Source: Qingshengfaniella alkalisoli | Lineage (GTDB): Bacteria > Pseudomonadota > Alphaproteobacteria > Rhodobacterales > Rhodobacteraceae | Assembly (NCBI RefSeq): GCF_007855645.1 | Contig: NZ_CP042263.1 | Coordinates: forward strand, 186,001-250,000 | Length of the DNA: 64,000 nt | Direction: 5' to 3' | Shown: positions 1 to 9,031 of the stretch, piece by piece | Layout: every line of letters starts with the position of its first letter | Position numbering within the stretch: position 1 is the first letter of the stretch | Position numbers and translations under genes: made by a program | The notes under the pieces: generated by a model | What the model saw: only the letters and a program-made list of their open reading frames with translations | The model's database searches: none | What the model was told of the DNA's origin: nothing

Positions 1-1
1 C

Positions 2-835
2 GAGGAACTGGCCCGCGATCTGGACATCCCGGTCGAGGACATCCGCTACCGCGCCGGTGGCATCAACCACATGGCCTTCTATCTGAATTTCGAGCATCGC
101 CAGCCTGACGGGACATACAAGGATCTCTACCCTGCCCTGCACAAAGGCTACGCCGAAGGGCGCTTTCCGAAACCATCATCGTGGAATCCGCGTTGCCCGA
201 ACAAGGTGCGCTACGAGATGATGACGCGGCTGGGCTATTTCGTCACCGAAAGTTCCGAACACTTCGCAGAATATGTGCCGTGGTTCATCAAGCGCGACCG
301 TCCCGATCTGATCGAGAAATTCGGCATCCCGCTGGATGAATACCCCAAGCGTTGCGTCGAGAACATCGAACGCTGGGGAGCGCAGGTCGAAAAGTACCGC
401 AATGCCGACAAGATCACGGTGAAGCCGAGCCATGAATACGCCTCGGAGATCATCAACTCCATAGTGACGGGCACGTCATCGGTAATATACGGCAATATCC
501 CCAACAATGGCTACATCCCGCAGCTTCCCGATGGTGCGGCCGTCGAGGTGCCGGTTCTGGTCGATGACAATGGGCTGCAGCCGACCGTCGTACAAAACAT
601 CCCACCGCAGCTGATCGCGCTGATGCGGTCCAATGTAAATGTGCAGGATCTGACCGTGCAGGCGCTGCTCAACGAAAACCCCGAACATATCTACCACGCC
701 GCGATGATGGACCCCCATACCGCTGCCGAGCTTGATCTCGATCAGATCTGGCAACTGGTGGACGAATTGCTGGCCGCGCATGGCGACTGGCTGCCCGAAT
801 TTGCCCGGCCCCAGGCACAACGCAAGGCCGGTTGA
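2..835 (+). CDS. GH4 family glycosidase, alpha-galactosidase-like (5' truncated by window edge)
   Basis: This is the C-terminal part of an NAD- and metal-dependent glycoside hydrolase family 4 enzyme. The frame is open from base 2, before the first ATG at 71. The visible protein begins near EELARDLDIPVEDIRYR and then shows the family motif GGINHMAFYL, whose Asn-His contributes to the metal and substrate site. The Rossmann N-terminus and the Cys ligand lie outside the window. The wording around the GGINH motif resembles MelA-type alpha-galactosidases. I therefore infer cleavage of alpha-galactosides in the cytoplasm, but GH4 also contains alpha-glucosidases and alpha-galacturonidases. A second GH4 gene follows 19 bp downstream and is probably co-transcribed. 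Confidence 0.85.
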   Translation, partial: EELARDLDIPVEDIRYRAGGINHMAFYLNFEHRQPDGTYKDLYPALHKGYAEGRFPKPSSWNPRCPNKVRYEMMTRLGYFVTESSEHFAEYVPWFIKRDRPDLIEKFGIPLDEYPKRCVENIERWGAQVEKYRNADKITVKPSHEYASEIINSIVTGTSSVIYGNIPNNGYIPQLPDGAAVEVPVLVDDNGLQPTVVQNIPPQLIALMRSNVNVQDLTVQALLNENPEHIYHAAMMDPHTAAELDLDQIWQLVDELLAAHGDWLPEFARPQAQRKAG

Positions 836-854
836 GAGCTTCAAGGACACACAC

Positions 855-2354
855 ATGACTGACTTCAAGATCTGTATCATTGGCGCTGGCAGCGTCGGCT
901 TCACCAAGAAGCTTGTTTCCGACATCCTGAAAGTGCCGGAATTCGAGAATATCGAAATCGCGCTGACGGATATCAGCGAGCACAACCTCGACATGGTCGC
1001 GCAGATCATCCGCCGCATTGTCGATGTGAACGGACTGAAAACAACCGTCACCGCAACCACGGATCGGCGCGAAGCCCTGACCGGCGCGCGCTACATCATG
1101 AATTGTGTGCGCATCGGCGGGTTGGAGGCCTTCGCCGACGATATCCGCATCCCGCTGAAATACGGTGTGGATCAATGCGTGGGCGACACCATCTGCGCAG
1201 GCGGCATCATGTATGGCCAGCGCGGCATCTCTGCGATGATGGAGTTCTGCAAGGATATCCGCGACGTCGCTGAAACAGACGCGCTGCTTCTGAACTATGC
1301 CAACCCCATGGCCATGATGACTTGGGCCGCGATCGACTGCGGCAAGGTCAACACCGTCGGGCTGTGCCACGGCGTGCAAAACGGTCACCGCCAAATCGCG
1401 CGCGCGCTTGGCGAGAAGGATCATAGCAAGGTCGACATCATCTGCTCGGGGATCAACCACCAGACATGGTATCTCGATATCCGCTACCAGGGCCGCCAGA
1501 TCGGGCGCGACGAACTGGTCGAAGCGTTCGAGCGGCACCCCGTCTTTTCCAAACAGGAAAAGGTCCGCATCGATGTGCTGAAGCGGTTCGGATACTATTC
1601 GACTGAATCGAACGGTCACCTTTCGGAATACCTGCCCTGGTATCGCAAGCGCCCGGAGGCGATCAATGACTGGATCGATCTGAGCGAGTGGATTCACGGT
1701 GAGACCGGCGGTTATCTGCGCTATTGTACCGAGAACCGCAATTGGTTCGAAGAGGACTTCCCGAAGTTCCTCGATGACGCCGGCGTACCGCTTGCCGATT
1801 ATGAACGCACCGACGAGCATGCCAGCCACATCCTTGAAGCGATGGAAACGGGTCGGGTGTATCGCGGGCATTTCAACGTCAGGAATGGTGGCGTCATCAA
1901 GAACCTTCCCGATGACTGCATCATCGAAAGCCCCGGTTTCGTGGACCGTTTCGGGATCAACATGGTCGAAGGGTATGAACTGCCCCAGGCCTGTGCCGCG
2001 ACCTGCATGGCATCGGTGAACGTGCAGCGCATGAGCGTTCAGGCCGCGATGACGGGCGATGTGGAGTTGCTGAAACAGGCAGTGCTGCATGACCCGCTCG
2101 TTGGCGCGATCTGCACACCCGACGAGGTCTGGCAGATGGTCGACGAGATGCTGGTCGCGCAAGCCGATTGGTTGCCACAATACGCCGATGCGATCCCTGC
2201 CGCGCGCGAACGACTGAAAAACCCGACGGTGAAGACCCGTGAGTGGTCGGGCGCCGCGCGTCAAACCGTTCGGTCTGTCGAAGAGCTACGCGAGAACCGC
2301 GCGCAAAAGGCGAAGTCGGAAGGCCATGGCCTTGGCACCAAGGTGATGAGCTAG
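855..2354 (+). CDS. GH4 family glycosidase (alpha-galactosidase/alpha-galacturonidase type)
   Basis: This is a complete GH4 enzyme of 499 residues. It has an N-terminal dinucleotide fold (GAGSVGF at residues 10-16), the metal-ligand cysteine in GLCHGVQ (C171) and the metal-ligand histidine in SGINHQTW (H202). GH4 enzymes use NAD+ and a divalent metal in an oxidation-elimination mechanism. The ATG at 855 is chosen because an AGGAC element precedes it and the conserved N-terminus starts there; upstream in-frame codons would overlap the preceding gene. The protein is clearly related to its upstream neighbour but not identical, for example NHQTWYLDI in place of NHMAFYLNF. This suggests two substrates or linkages. 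No signal peptide is visible, so it acts on imported sugars. The exact glycoside cannot be read from the sequence. Confidence 0.88.
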   Translation: MTDFKICIIGAGSVGFTKKLVSDILKVPEFENIEIALTDISEHNLDMVAQIIRRIVDVNGLKTTVTATTDRREALTGARYIMNCVRIGGLEAFADDIRIPLKYGVDQCVGDTICAGGIMYGQRGISAMMEFCKDIRDVAETDALLLNYANPMAMMTWAAIDCGKVNTVGLCHGVQNGHRQIARALGEKDHSKVDIICSGINHQTWYLDIRYQGRQIGRDELVEAFERHPVFSKQEKVRIDVLKRFGYYSTESNGHLSEYLPWYRKRPEAINDWIDLSEWIHGETGGYLRYCTENRNWFEEDFPKFLDDAGVPLADYERTDEHASHILEAMETGRVYRGHFNVRNGGVIKNLPDDCIIESPGFVDRFGINMVEGYELPQACAATCMASVNVQRMSVQAAMTGDVELLKQAVLHDPLVGAICTPDEVWQMVDEMLVAQADWLPQYADAIPAARERLKNPTVKTREWSGAARQTVRSVEELRENRAQKAKSEGHGLGTKVMS

Positions 2355-2372
2355 CGGCGTCTCCAACCGAAA

Positions 2373-2402
2373 AGCAGACCGGACGACATGTCACGGTCTG
2401 CT
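2373..2402. terminator. Convergent-gene stem-loop, probable bidirectional terminator
   Basis: A perfect 9-bp inverted repeat (AGCAGACCG / CGGTCTGCT) with a 12-nt loop sits between the stop of the second GH4 gene and the stop of the convergent oxoprolinase gene. No T tract is present. The position between two convergent stops is the main argument for termination. Confidence 0.6.
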
Positions 2403-2426
2403 CCTTCTCTCGGCAATGTCGCGACG

Positions 2427-5400
2427 CTAGCGGGGGGAACTCCCCCAACCTCCCCCGCCGGGTGTCAGCAACTCGAAGGCGTCGCCCGCGCGCAGTTCGG
2501 CCTGATCATTGCCGCGCAGGACTTCTCGGCTTCCATCGGCCCTGAGTACGGCATTTTCGCCAACCTTGCCGTCGGCACCACCGTCCATGCCCAGCGGCGG
2601 AACGACACGGTGCGAACACAGGGTGGTGACGGTGGTGTCGTCGAGAAACCGTAAGACGCGGTGAATGCCATCGCCGCCGCGCCACCGGCCTGCGCCGCCC
2701 GACCCCTGGCGGATGCCGAAGCGTTCCAGCCTCACCGGAAAGCGCGTTTCCAGCACCTCGGGATCGGTCATCAGCGTGTTGGTCATGTGGCTGTGAACGC
2801 CGCTCGCCCCGTCAAAGCCGGGCCCGGCACCACTGCCGCCGGCGATGGTCTCATAGTTCTGGAAGCGGTCATTGCCCCATGCGAAGTTGTTCATGGTCCC
2901 TTGCGACCCGGCAATCACCCGTAGCGCACCGAACAGACAATCGGCGATCGCCTGGCTGACTTCGGTGTTTCCCGCAATCACGGCGGCAGGGTATTCCGGA
3001 TTGATCATCGACCCTTCGGGCAGGACCAGCTTCAGCGGCTTCAGGCAGCCCTCGTTCAGCGGTATGTCGCGTCCGACAAGCGTGCGGAACACATACAACA
3101 CCACCGCCTTCACGATGGATCGCGGCGCGTTGTAATTTCCGGCCTGTTGATCCGACGTGCCCGTAAAGTCGATCACCGCCTCGCCCGCGTCCTTATCGAC
3201 GCGCACCTTGACCTTTATCTGCGCACCGTCATCCAGCGGATAGGTAAATTCGCCATCGGCCAGCCCGTCGATCACCTGCCGGACCGAGGCTTCAGCGTTG
3301 TTCTGCACGTGGCGCATATAGGCCAGCACGGTATCGAGGCCGAAATTGTCGATCATCTTATGGACTTCGCGGATGCCGGTGGCATTCGCCGCGATCTGTG
3401 CTTCCAGATCGGCCATATTCTGATCGATATTGCGGCACGGATAGGGACCGGAGCCCAGCAATTCCCTTGTCTTCTCATCCCGCAACTTGCCGGCCTCGAC
3501 CAGCTTGAAGTTGTCGATCAGCACACCTTCTTCGTCGATATGCGTGCTGTCGGGGGGCACCGATCCGGGGGTTTTGCCGCCGATATCCGCGTGATGACCC
3601 CGTGACCCGACATAGAACAGGATCTCCGTCCCGTTCTTGTCGAAGACAGGTGTCACCACGGTCACATCGGGCAGATGCGTTCCACCGTTGAACGGCGCGT
3701 TCAGCATGAAAACATCACCCGGCTGCATGTGGCCTTCGTTAAGTTGTGCAACCGTGCGGATGGAATCCGACATGGACCCCAAATGCACCGGCACATGCGG
3801 CGCGTTGGCGACCAAATTGCCTTCCGCATCGAACAGCGCACAGGAAAAATCCATCCGCTCCTTGATGTTCACAGAATAGGCGGTGTTGGCGAGCGTTGCG
3901 CCCATCTGTTCGGCGATGGACATGAACAGGTTGTTGAACACCTCCAGCATCACGGGATCGGCTTGGGTGCCGACGGCGTGTTGCGTCTTGCGCTCTTCAA
4001 CCCGTTCAAGGATGAGGTTGCCCGCGTCGTCGATCTGCCCGGCCCAGCCCGGTTCGATGATGTTGGTTCCAATGCGCTCGGAGATGATCGCGGGGCCGTT
4101 CACCCTGAACCCGGCAGCCAGACCCTCGCGCTGGAACAACGGCACATCGCGTCGCATCCCATCCAGATGCACCGCCAGCCGATCCGTTGCATCGGCAGTG
4201 CCACCTTCTGGCGCGGGCGCAACGAAATCGTCGGTCCGACCGATGGCTTCCACCGTCAACATCTCGAACACCAGTGCACGACCCTCAGGGATAAACCCGA
4301 AGCGCTGTTTGTGGGCATCATTGAAATCGCGCGTCATCTGGTCGGCGTCGGAGACATCGACCTCAAGGCTTTGATGCGAGCCGGGAAAGCGCAGATGCGC
4401 ACGGCGCCGCAGGTTAATCCGATCTTCGGCAATCCCCTGGCCAGCGACTTCGCGCACCGCCGCGTCGCCCATCTCGTCGAGTTCCCGTTCGGCTGCCTGA
4501 AGGTCATCGAGCGGATGGTCGAATTGAGCTTCGCGCATCGCGCGGATCTCGGCCAGCCCCATGCCAAACGCCGACAGCACACCCGCATAGGGATGCACGA
4601 ATACCCGTGTGATCCCCAGCGCATCGGCCACGAGACAGGCATGCTGTCCACCCGCACCGCCAAAGCAGTTCAGCGTGTAGCGGGTCACGTCATAACCGCG
4701 CTCGACGCTGATCTTCTTGATGGCCTGCGCCATGTTCTGAACGGCAATCCGAAGGAAGCCCTCAGCAGTCTCTTCGGCGCTCAACGGCTCGGCGCCTGTT
4801 GCGTCTGCTATTTCATCCGCAAGCGCAGCAAATTTTTCGCGCACGACACCGATATCCAAAGGCTGGTCGCCATTTGCCCCAAAGACATGTGGAAAATGAT
4901 CCGGCGACAGCTTGCCGAGCATGACATTGCAATCGGTCACGGTCAGAGGCCCCCCACGACGGTAGCACGCCGGTCCGGGGTCTGCGCCCGCGCTTTCTGG
5001 CCCGACCTGATAGCGCCCTTCCCGGAATGACAGGATGGAGCCCCCGCCCGCCGCGACCGTGTGGATATGCATCATCGGCGCGCGCATGCGTACACCCGCG
5101 ACCTCGGTTTCGAACGACCGCTCGTAGTCACCCGCATAGTGGCACACATCCGTTGATGTGCCGCCCATATCGAAACCTATCAGCTTGTCAAAGCCCGCAG
5201 CACCTGCCGTACGTACCATACCGACAACCCCGCCAGCGGGGCCTGACAGAATCGCGTCACGTCCCTGAAACAGCTTGGCATCGGTCAGGCCGCCATTCGA
5301 TTGCATGAAGAACAGCCGCTCGCACTGGCCACCATCCACGTCGAGCGCCGTGGCCACGCGATCCACATAGCGGCGCAGGACAGGCGACAGATAGGCATCG

Positions 5401-6026
5401 ACAAGCGCCGTATCGCCACGACTGATCAGCTTGATAAGGCGGCTCGTTTCATGGCTGGGCGTGATCTGCGTGAACCCAACCCCGCGCGCAATCTCGGCAG
5501 CACGCGCCTCATGAACCGGATTCATGTAGCCATGCATGAAGGCGATGGCGACAGAGCGCAGCCCCTTGTCATAGGCCGCTTGAAGCGCAGCGCGCGTAGC
5601 ATCCTCGTTCAACGGCGTCAGGATCTCGCCGTTGGCATCAAGGCGCTCCGGCACCTCGGCAACCTCGGAATAAAGCTGTTCTGGCAGCCGGATATGCAGA
5701 TCAAACAGCTTTGGACGGGCCTGTGTTCCGATACGCAGAAGATCGGCAAAACCGTCTGTAATCAGAAGCAGCGTCGGTTCACCCTTACGTTCCAGCAATG
5801 CGTTGGTGGCAACCGTCGTCCCCATTTTTACAGCTTCGATCGACCCTTCGCCATGCTCGGACATCAATCTGCGAATCCCTTCGACCGCTGCGTCTTGGTA
5901 ATGATCAGGCGCTTCGGACAGCAGCTTGATCGTATGCAGCGTTCTGTGAGGGCTACGACCCACGAGATCCGTAAAAGTACCACCACGGTCCACCCAGAAT
6001 TGCCATTTTTCTGTGCTTTCGCCCAT
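2427..6026 (-). CDS. oplA: 5-oxoprolinase/hydantoinase, fused HyuA-HyuB type
   Basis: This protein of 1199 residues has the architecture of ATP-dependent 5-oxoprolinase. An N-terminal HyuA-like half carries DRGGTFTD near residue 13 and [10 protein letters not shown] near residue 290, both ATPase/acetate-kinase-fold motifs. A C-terminal HyuB-like half starts near residue 690 and contains the conserved HxPxHLG and GSRGHHAD stretches. In many bacteria the two halves are separate genes; here they are fused, as in eukaryotic OPLAH. The likely reaction is ATP-driven opening of 5-oxo-L-proline to glutamate, though hydantoin substrates are possible. The gene diverges from a TRAP transporter whose start lies 110 bp away, which suggests uptake and hydrolysis of a cyclic lactam. 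No other oxoprolinase subunit is nearby. Confidence 0.85.
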   Translation of the reverse strand: MGESTEKWQFWVDRGGTFTDLVGRSPHRTLHTIKLLSEAPDHYQDAAVEGIRRLMSEHGEGSIEAVKMGTTVATNALLERKGEPTLLLITDGFADLLRIGTQARPKLFDLHIRLPEQLYSEVAEVPERLDANGEILTPLNEDATRAALQAAYDKGLRSVAIAFMHGYMNPVHEARAAEIARGVGFTQITPSHETSRLIKLISRGDTALVDAYLSPVLRRYVDRVATALDVDGGQCERLFFMQSNGGLTDAKLFQGRDAILSGPAGGVVGMVRTAGAAGFDKLIGFDMGGTSTDVCHYAGDYERSFETEVAGVRMRAPMMHIHTVAAGGGSILSFREGRYQVGPESAGADPGPACYRRGGPLTVTDCNVMLGKLSPDHFPHVFGANGDQPLDIGVVREKFAALADEIADATGAEPLSAEETAEGFLRIAVQNMAQAIKKISVERGYDVTRYTLNCFGGAGGQHACLVADALGITRVFVHPYAGVLSAFGMGLAEIRAMREAQFDHPLDDLQAAERELDEMGDAAVREVAGQGIAEDRINLRRRAHLRFPGSHQSLEVDVSDADQMTRDFNDAHKQRFGFIPEGRALVFEMLTVEAIGRTDDFVAPAPEGGTADATDRLAVHLDGMRRDVPLFQREGLAAGFRVNGPAIISERIGTNIIEPGWAGQIDDAGNLILERVEERKTQHAVGTQADPVMLEVFNNLFMSIAEQMGATLANTAYSVNIKERMDFSCALFDAEGNLVANAPHVPVHLGSMSDSIRTVAQLNEGHMQPGDVFMLNAPFNGGTHLPDVTVVTPVFDKNGTEILFYVGSRGHHADIGGKTPGSVPPDSTHIDEEGVLIDNFKLVEAGKLRDEKTRELLGSGPYPCRNIDQNMADLEAQIAANATGIREVHKMIDNFGLDTVLAYMRHVQNNAEASVRQVIDGLADGEFTYPLDDGAQIKVKVRVDKDAGEAVIDFTGTSDQQAGNYNAPRSIVKAVVLYVFRTLVGRDIPLNEGCLKPLKLVLPEGSMINPEYPAAVIAGNTEVSQAIADCLFGALRVIAGSQGTMNNFAWGNDRFQNYETIAGGSGAGPGFDGASGVHSHMTNTLMTDPEVLETRFPVRLERFGIRQGSGGAGRWRGGDGIHRVLRFLDDTTVTTLCSHRVVPPLGMDGGADGKVGENAVLRADGSREVLRGNDQAELRAGDAFELLTPGGGGWGSSPR

Positions 6027-6084
6027 CTCACAGCCCCTGCCGGTAAGAAAACTGTTGCTTTCGTCTCAGAACGTTTGCATTTTG

Positions 6085-6101
6085 TCAACGTTATATCAAC
6101 G
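6085..6101. promoter_or_regulatory. TCAACG direct repeat in the oplA/dctP divergent region
   Basis: The 109-bp region between the divergent oxoprolinase and TRAP genes contains TCAACG at 6085-6090 and again at 6096-6101. The two copies are 11 bp apart with TTATA between them. A one-turn direct repeat in a shared promoter region is a plausible regulator site. No regulator gene is adjacent, so the partner is unknown. Confidence 0.3.
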
Positions 6102-6135
6102 AAGTCGGAAGCCGACATAACAGGGAGTCGAAATC

Positions 6136-7095
6136 ATGCTTCGCAGCGCGCTTACTTTGACAGCCATGCTGACCGCCACCACGGCGATTGCAGAAAAATG
6201 GGATATGCCAACGCCTTACGGAGATTCCACTTTCCACACGCAGAATATCATCCAGTTCGCGGATGATCTGCGCGAGGCGACTGAAGGCCAAATCGACATC
6301 ACCGTCCACTCGGCCGGATCGTTGTTCCCGCACGGAGAAATCAAGAACGCCGTCCGCTCGCGCCAGGTCCCGCTGGGTGAGTTCTTCCTCTCCACGCTTT
6401 CCAATGAAGATCTGGCGTACGGCATGGACAGCCAGCCCTTCCTTGCGACCAGCTACGACGACGCCGCGAAGCTGTGGGACGCCCAGAAACCAGTCATAAC
6501 CGACTTGTTGGCGGAGCAGGATCTGATGCCGCTCTTTTCCGTCGCGTGGCCAGCGCAGGGACTTTACACCAACGGCGAGATTACCACCGTCGATGATTTG
6601 AACGGCCTGCGCTTCCGTGCCTATAACGCCGCGTTGGAAGAATTCGCTTCGCTCGCCGGTGCTGCGCCGGTTCAGGTCGAAGCGCCAGACATTCCGCAGG
6701 CCTTCAGCACCGGCCAGATCGATGCGATGATCACGTCGCCATCCACGGGTGCGAATTCCACCGCCTGGGATTTCGTCAGCCACTATTCGCCGATCAACGC
6801 GTGGGTGCCCAAGAACATCGTCGTCATCAACAAGCGCGTGTTCGACGGGCTGAGCGAAGAACAGCAGCAAGCCGTTCTCGACGCCGCGACCACCGCAGAA
6901 ACGCGCGGCTGGGATATGTCGAGGGAAGAAACCGACAGCAAAACCGCTGAACTGTCCGACAACGGCATGACCGTTTATGATCCGAGCGACGAACTGGTCA
7001 GCGGGCTGCAATCCATTGGCACCGAAATGCTGACCACTTGGGAAGCCAATGCCAGTGATCAGGCCAAAGCCGTTCTGGACGCCTATCAACAGTAA
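6136..7095 (+). CDS. dctP: TRAP transporter substrate-binding protein (DctP family)
   Basis: This is a periplasmic binding protein of 319 residues with a clear Sec signal peptide (MLRSALTLTAMLTATTAIA, cleaved near residue 19). The DctP fold is indicated by the stretch TTVDDLNGLRFRAYN, which carries the arginine that normally binds a substrate carboxylate, and by the late SPSTGANSTAWDF segment. It delivers a carboxylate-containing solute to the DctQM channel encoded just downstream. Divergent linkage to the 5-oxoprolinase makes pyroglutamate or a related lactam acid the best guess. Known Bordetella TRAP binding proteins do bind pyroglutamate. A GGGAG element precedes the start. Confidence 0.88.
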   Translation: MLRSALTLTAMLTATTAIAEKWDMPTPYGDSTFHTQNIIQFADDLREATEGQIDITVHSAGSLFPHGEIKNAVRSRQVPLGEFFLSTLSNEDLAYGMDSQPFLATSYDDAAKLWDAQKPVITDLLAEQDLMPLFSVAWPAQGLYTNGEITTVDDLNGLRFRAYNAALEEFASLAGAAPVQVEAPDIPQAFSTGQIDAMITSPSTGANSTAWDFVSHYSPINAWVPKNIVVINKRVFDGLSEEQQQAVLDAATTAETRGWDMSREETDSKTAELSDNGMTVYDPSDELVSGLQSIGTEMLTTWEANASDQAKAVLDAYQQ

Positions 7096-7101
7096 GCAAC
7101 A

Positions 7102-7127
7102 GGGCGGGGTCGTCCTTGGCCCTGCCC
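7102..7127 (+). other. Intercistronic stem-loop after dctP
   Basis: GGGCGGGGTC can pair with GGCCCTGCCC over 10 positions, two of them G-U pairs, around a 6-nt loop. It lies between the binding-protein stop and the start of dctQ. Such hairpins usually protect or partly terminate the upstream message, so that the binding protein is made in excess of the membrane subunits. Confidence 0.55.
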
Positions 7128-7143
7128 GCCGTGGAGTATCATC

Positions 7144-7686
7144 ATGCGACATGCCCTTGAGTGGCTGTATCGAGCATCCGGGGCGGTTGCCGCAGCATGT
7201 ATCGTCGCGATCTGTTTGCTCGTGTCGGCGCAAATCCTTTTGAACATCATCGCGCGCGTTATGGGGCCGGGCTGGTCATGGACCATCCCGTCCTATGCGG
7301 ATTTTGCAGGCTACATGCTCGCCAATGCAAGTTTTCTGGCGCTGGCCTGCACCCTGCGTGAAGGCGGGCATATCCGCGTGACCTTGCTTACCCGTCGTCT
7401 GCCACTGCGCGGAGCATGGATGACGGAAATCACAGCGCTTGGCTTGGGCCTTGGTTTGTCCCTGTATGCTCTGCGCTATCTTGTGGCGCTTGTGGCCGAG
7501 AGTCTGCGCTACGGTGATAAGTCGACTGGTATCGTGGCCATACCGCTGTGGATACCTCAAACCGGAGTCACAATCGGTATCGGTGTCCTGTGCCTCGCCC
7601 TGGCACACACGCTATACGACGCGCTTCGCACTCGAAAACCACAACTCGTCGACGCGGAGAAGCCTGACCTATGCCCGACCCATTGA
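7144..7686 (+). CDS. dctQ: TRAP transporter small membrane subunit (DctQ family)
   Basis: This is a protein of 180 residues with four predicted hydrophobic segments, the usual size and pattern for the DctQ subunit. It forms the complex with DctM that drives Na+- or H+-coupled uptake of the solute delivered by the binding protein. The segment WIPQTGVTIGIGVLCLALAH near the C-terminus is typical. Its stop lies 16 bp inside the next gene, so the two membrane subunits are translationally coupled. Function is inferred from size, topology and operon position, because DctQ sequences are poorly conserved. Confidence 0.85.
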   Translation: MRHALEWLYRASGAVAAACIVAICLLVSAQILLNIIARVMGPGWSWTIPSYADFAGYMLANASFLALACTLREGGHIRVTLLTRRLPLRGAWMTEITALGLGLGLSLYALRYLVALVAESLRYGDKSTGIVAIPLWIPQTGVTIGIGVLCLALAHTLYDALRTRKPQLVDAEKPDLCPTH

Positions 7687-8972
7687 TCGCGCTTATCCTG
7701 CTGGCACTGATGATCGGCCTTCTCTCGCTGGGCGTTTGGGTTGCGCTGGCGCTTTTCATTGTCGGCCTGTTTGCCATCATCGCTTTCGCCAACCCGCCCG
7801 CAGGACTCGTACTGGCGACGACCATGTGGGGGCACAGTCATAGCTGGGCGCTCGCCGCGCTGCCATTGTTCATTCTGATGGGCGAAATCCTTCTGCGGTC
7901 GCGATTGTCCGGCGACATGTTCTCTGGCCTTGCGCCTTGGCTGTCTCGTGCACCGGGTCGGTTGTTGCATGTCAACGTCCTGGGCTGCGCCATCTTCGCC
8001 GCCGTGTCCGGGTCATCCGCTGCAACCGCCGCCACGATCGGGCGTATGTCCATCCCCGAACTGCGCGCGCGCGGATACCCCGAAGGATTGATCCTTGGCA
8101 CTCTGGCGGGGTCGGCAACGCTGGGCCTGCTTATCCCGCCCTCGATCATCCTGATTGTCTACGGCGTCGCGACAGAGCAATCCATCGCCCGCCTGTTTGT
8201 GGCTGGTATTCTTCCAGGGTTGATGCTGGTTGGGTTGTTCTTCGGTTATGTCGCCATTCGCGCCCTGATGAACCCTGACCTGATCCCGCAAGCAACCGAA
8301 CATTCCGGTTTCAAGGAAAAGATCAGAGCCTCTCGGAGGCTGACCCCCGTCGCACTGTTGATCCTTGGCGTGATCGGATCGATCTATACGGGTATCGCGT
8401 CGCCCACGGATGCCGCCGCTTTAGGCGTTGTGTTGGCCACGATACTGGCTTTCGCATCCGGTGACTTCACATGGGCCGAGATGCGTGAGGCCCTGATGGC
8501 GGCCACCAAGACGTCCTGCATGATCGCCTTCATCCTCGCAGGTGCGGCTTTCCTGTCCATAGCGATGGGCTTCACCGGCTTGCCGCGCAACCTTGCCAGT
8601 TGGATCAGCACACTCGGCCTGTCTGCCCCTGCCCTGCTCGCGGCCCTCACGGTGTTCTTCGTCGTGCTGGGCTGTTTTCTTGACGGGATTTCCGTGGTTG
8701 TTCTGACAACCTCGATCATCATGCCCATGGTTCAAGCCGTCGGAATCGACCCGTTATGGTTCGGAATCTATCTGGTGATCGTGGTAGAGATGAGCCAGAT
8801 CACGCCACCCGTGGGCTTCAACCTGTTCGTGATCCAAGGGCTGACAGGCATCGACATTCTGCGCATTGCCAAAGCTGCGGTGCCGTTCTTCCTGTTGCTT
8901 GTACTGGGCGTCGTCCTGATTACCGTCTTCCCGGAAATCGTCACCACGCTGCCCGACGCCATGGCAAACTGA
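7671..8972 (+). CDS. dctM: TRAP transporter large permease subunit (DctM family)
   Basis: This is a channel subunit of 433 residues with about a dozen hydrophobic segments. It contains the family hallmarks FAAVSGSSAATAATIG and LIPPSIILIVYGV, and a late TPPVGFNLFVIQGL motif. It works with the DctQ and DctP encoded directly upstream. The ATG at 7671 overlaps dctQ by 16 bp. The transporter has no enzyme gene downstream; its functional partner is most likely the divergent 5-oxoprolinase. Confidence 0.93.
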   Translation: MPDPLIALILLALMIGLLSLGVWVALALFIVGLFAIIAFANPPAGLVLATTMWGHSHSWALAALPLFILMGEILLRSRLSGDMFSGLAPWLSRAPGRLLHVNVLGCAIFAAVSGSSAATAATIGRMSIPELRARGYPEGLILGTLAGSATLGLLIPPSIILIVYGVATEQSIARLFVAGILPGLMLVGLFFGYVAIRALMNPDLIPQATEHSGFKEKIRASRRLTPVALLILGVIGSIYTGIASPTDAAALGVVLATILAFASGDFTWAEMREALMAATKTSCMIAFILAGAAFLSIAMGFTGLPRNLASWISTLGLSAPALLAALTVFFVVLGCFLDGISVVVLTTSIIMPMVQAVGIDPLWFGIYLVIVVEMSQITPPVGFNLFVIQGLTGIDILRIAKAAVPFFLLLVLGVVLITVFPEIVTTLPDAMAN

Positions 8973-8997
8973 TCACGCCCGGCCAGCGAAAGGGAAA

Positions 8998-9023
8998 CGG
9001 GCGGAAGAATGGCCTTCCGCCCG
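8998..9023. terminator. Convergent-gene stem-loop, probable bidirectional terminator
   Basis: CGGGCGGAAG and CTTCCGCCCG form a perfect 10-bp stem with a 6-nt loop, placed exactly between the convergent stops of dctM and the sulfate adenylyltransferase gene. No T run follows on either strand. Confidence 0.65.
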
Positions 9024-9031
9024 ATGTCCAA

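Noticed and set aside
669-2264. A 531-codon minus-strand open frame opposite the GH4 pair
   Set aside because: It spans the junction of two clear GH4 genes on the other strand and has no domain; it is a composition artefact.
3675-5030. A 451-codon + strand open frame inside the oxoprolinase region
   Set aside because: It is antisense to a continuous 1199-residue protein with good motifs in both halves.
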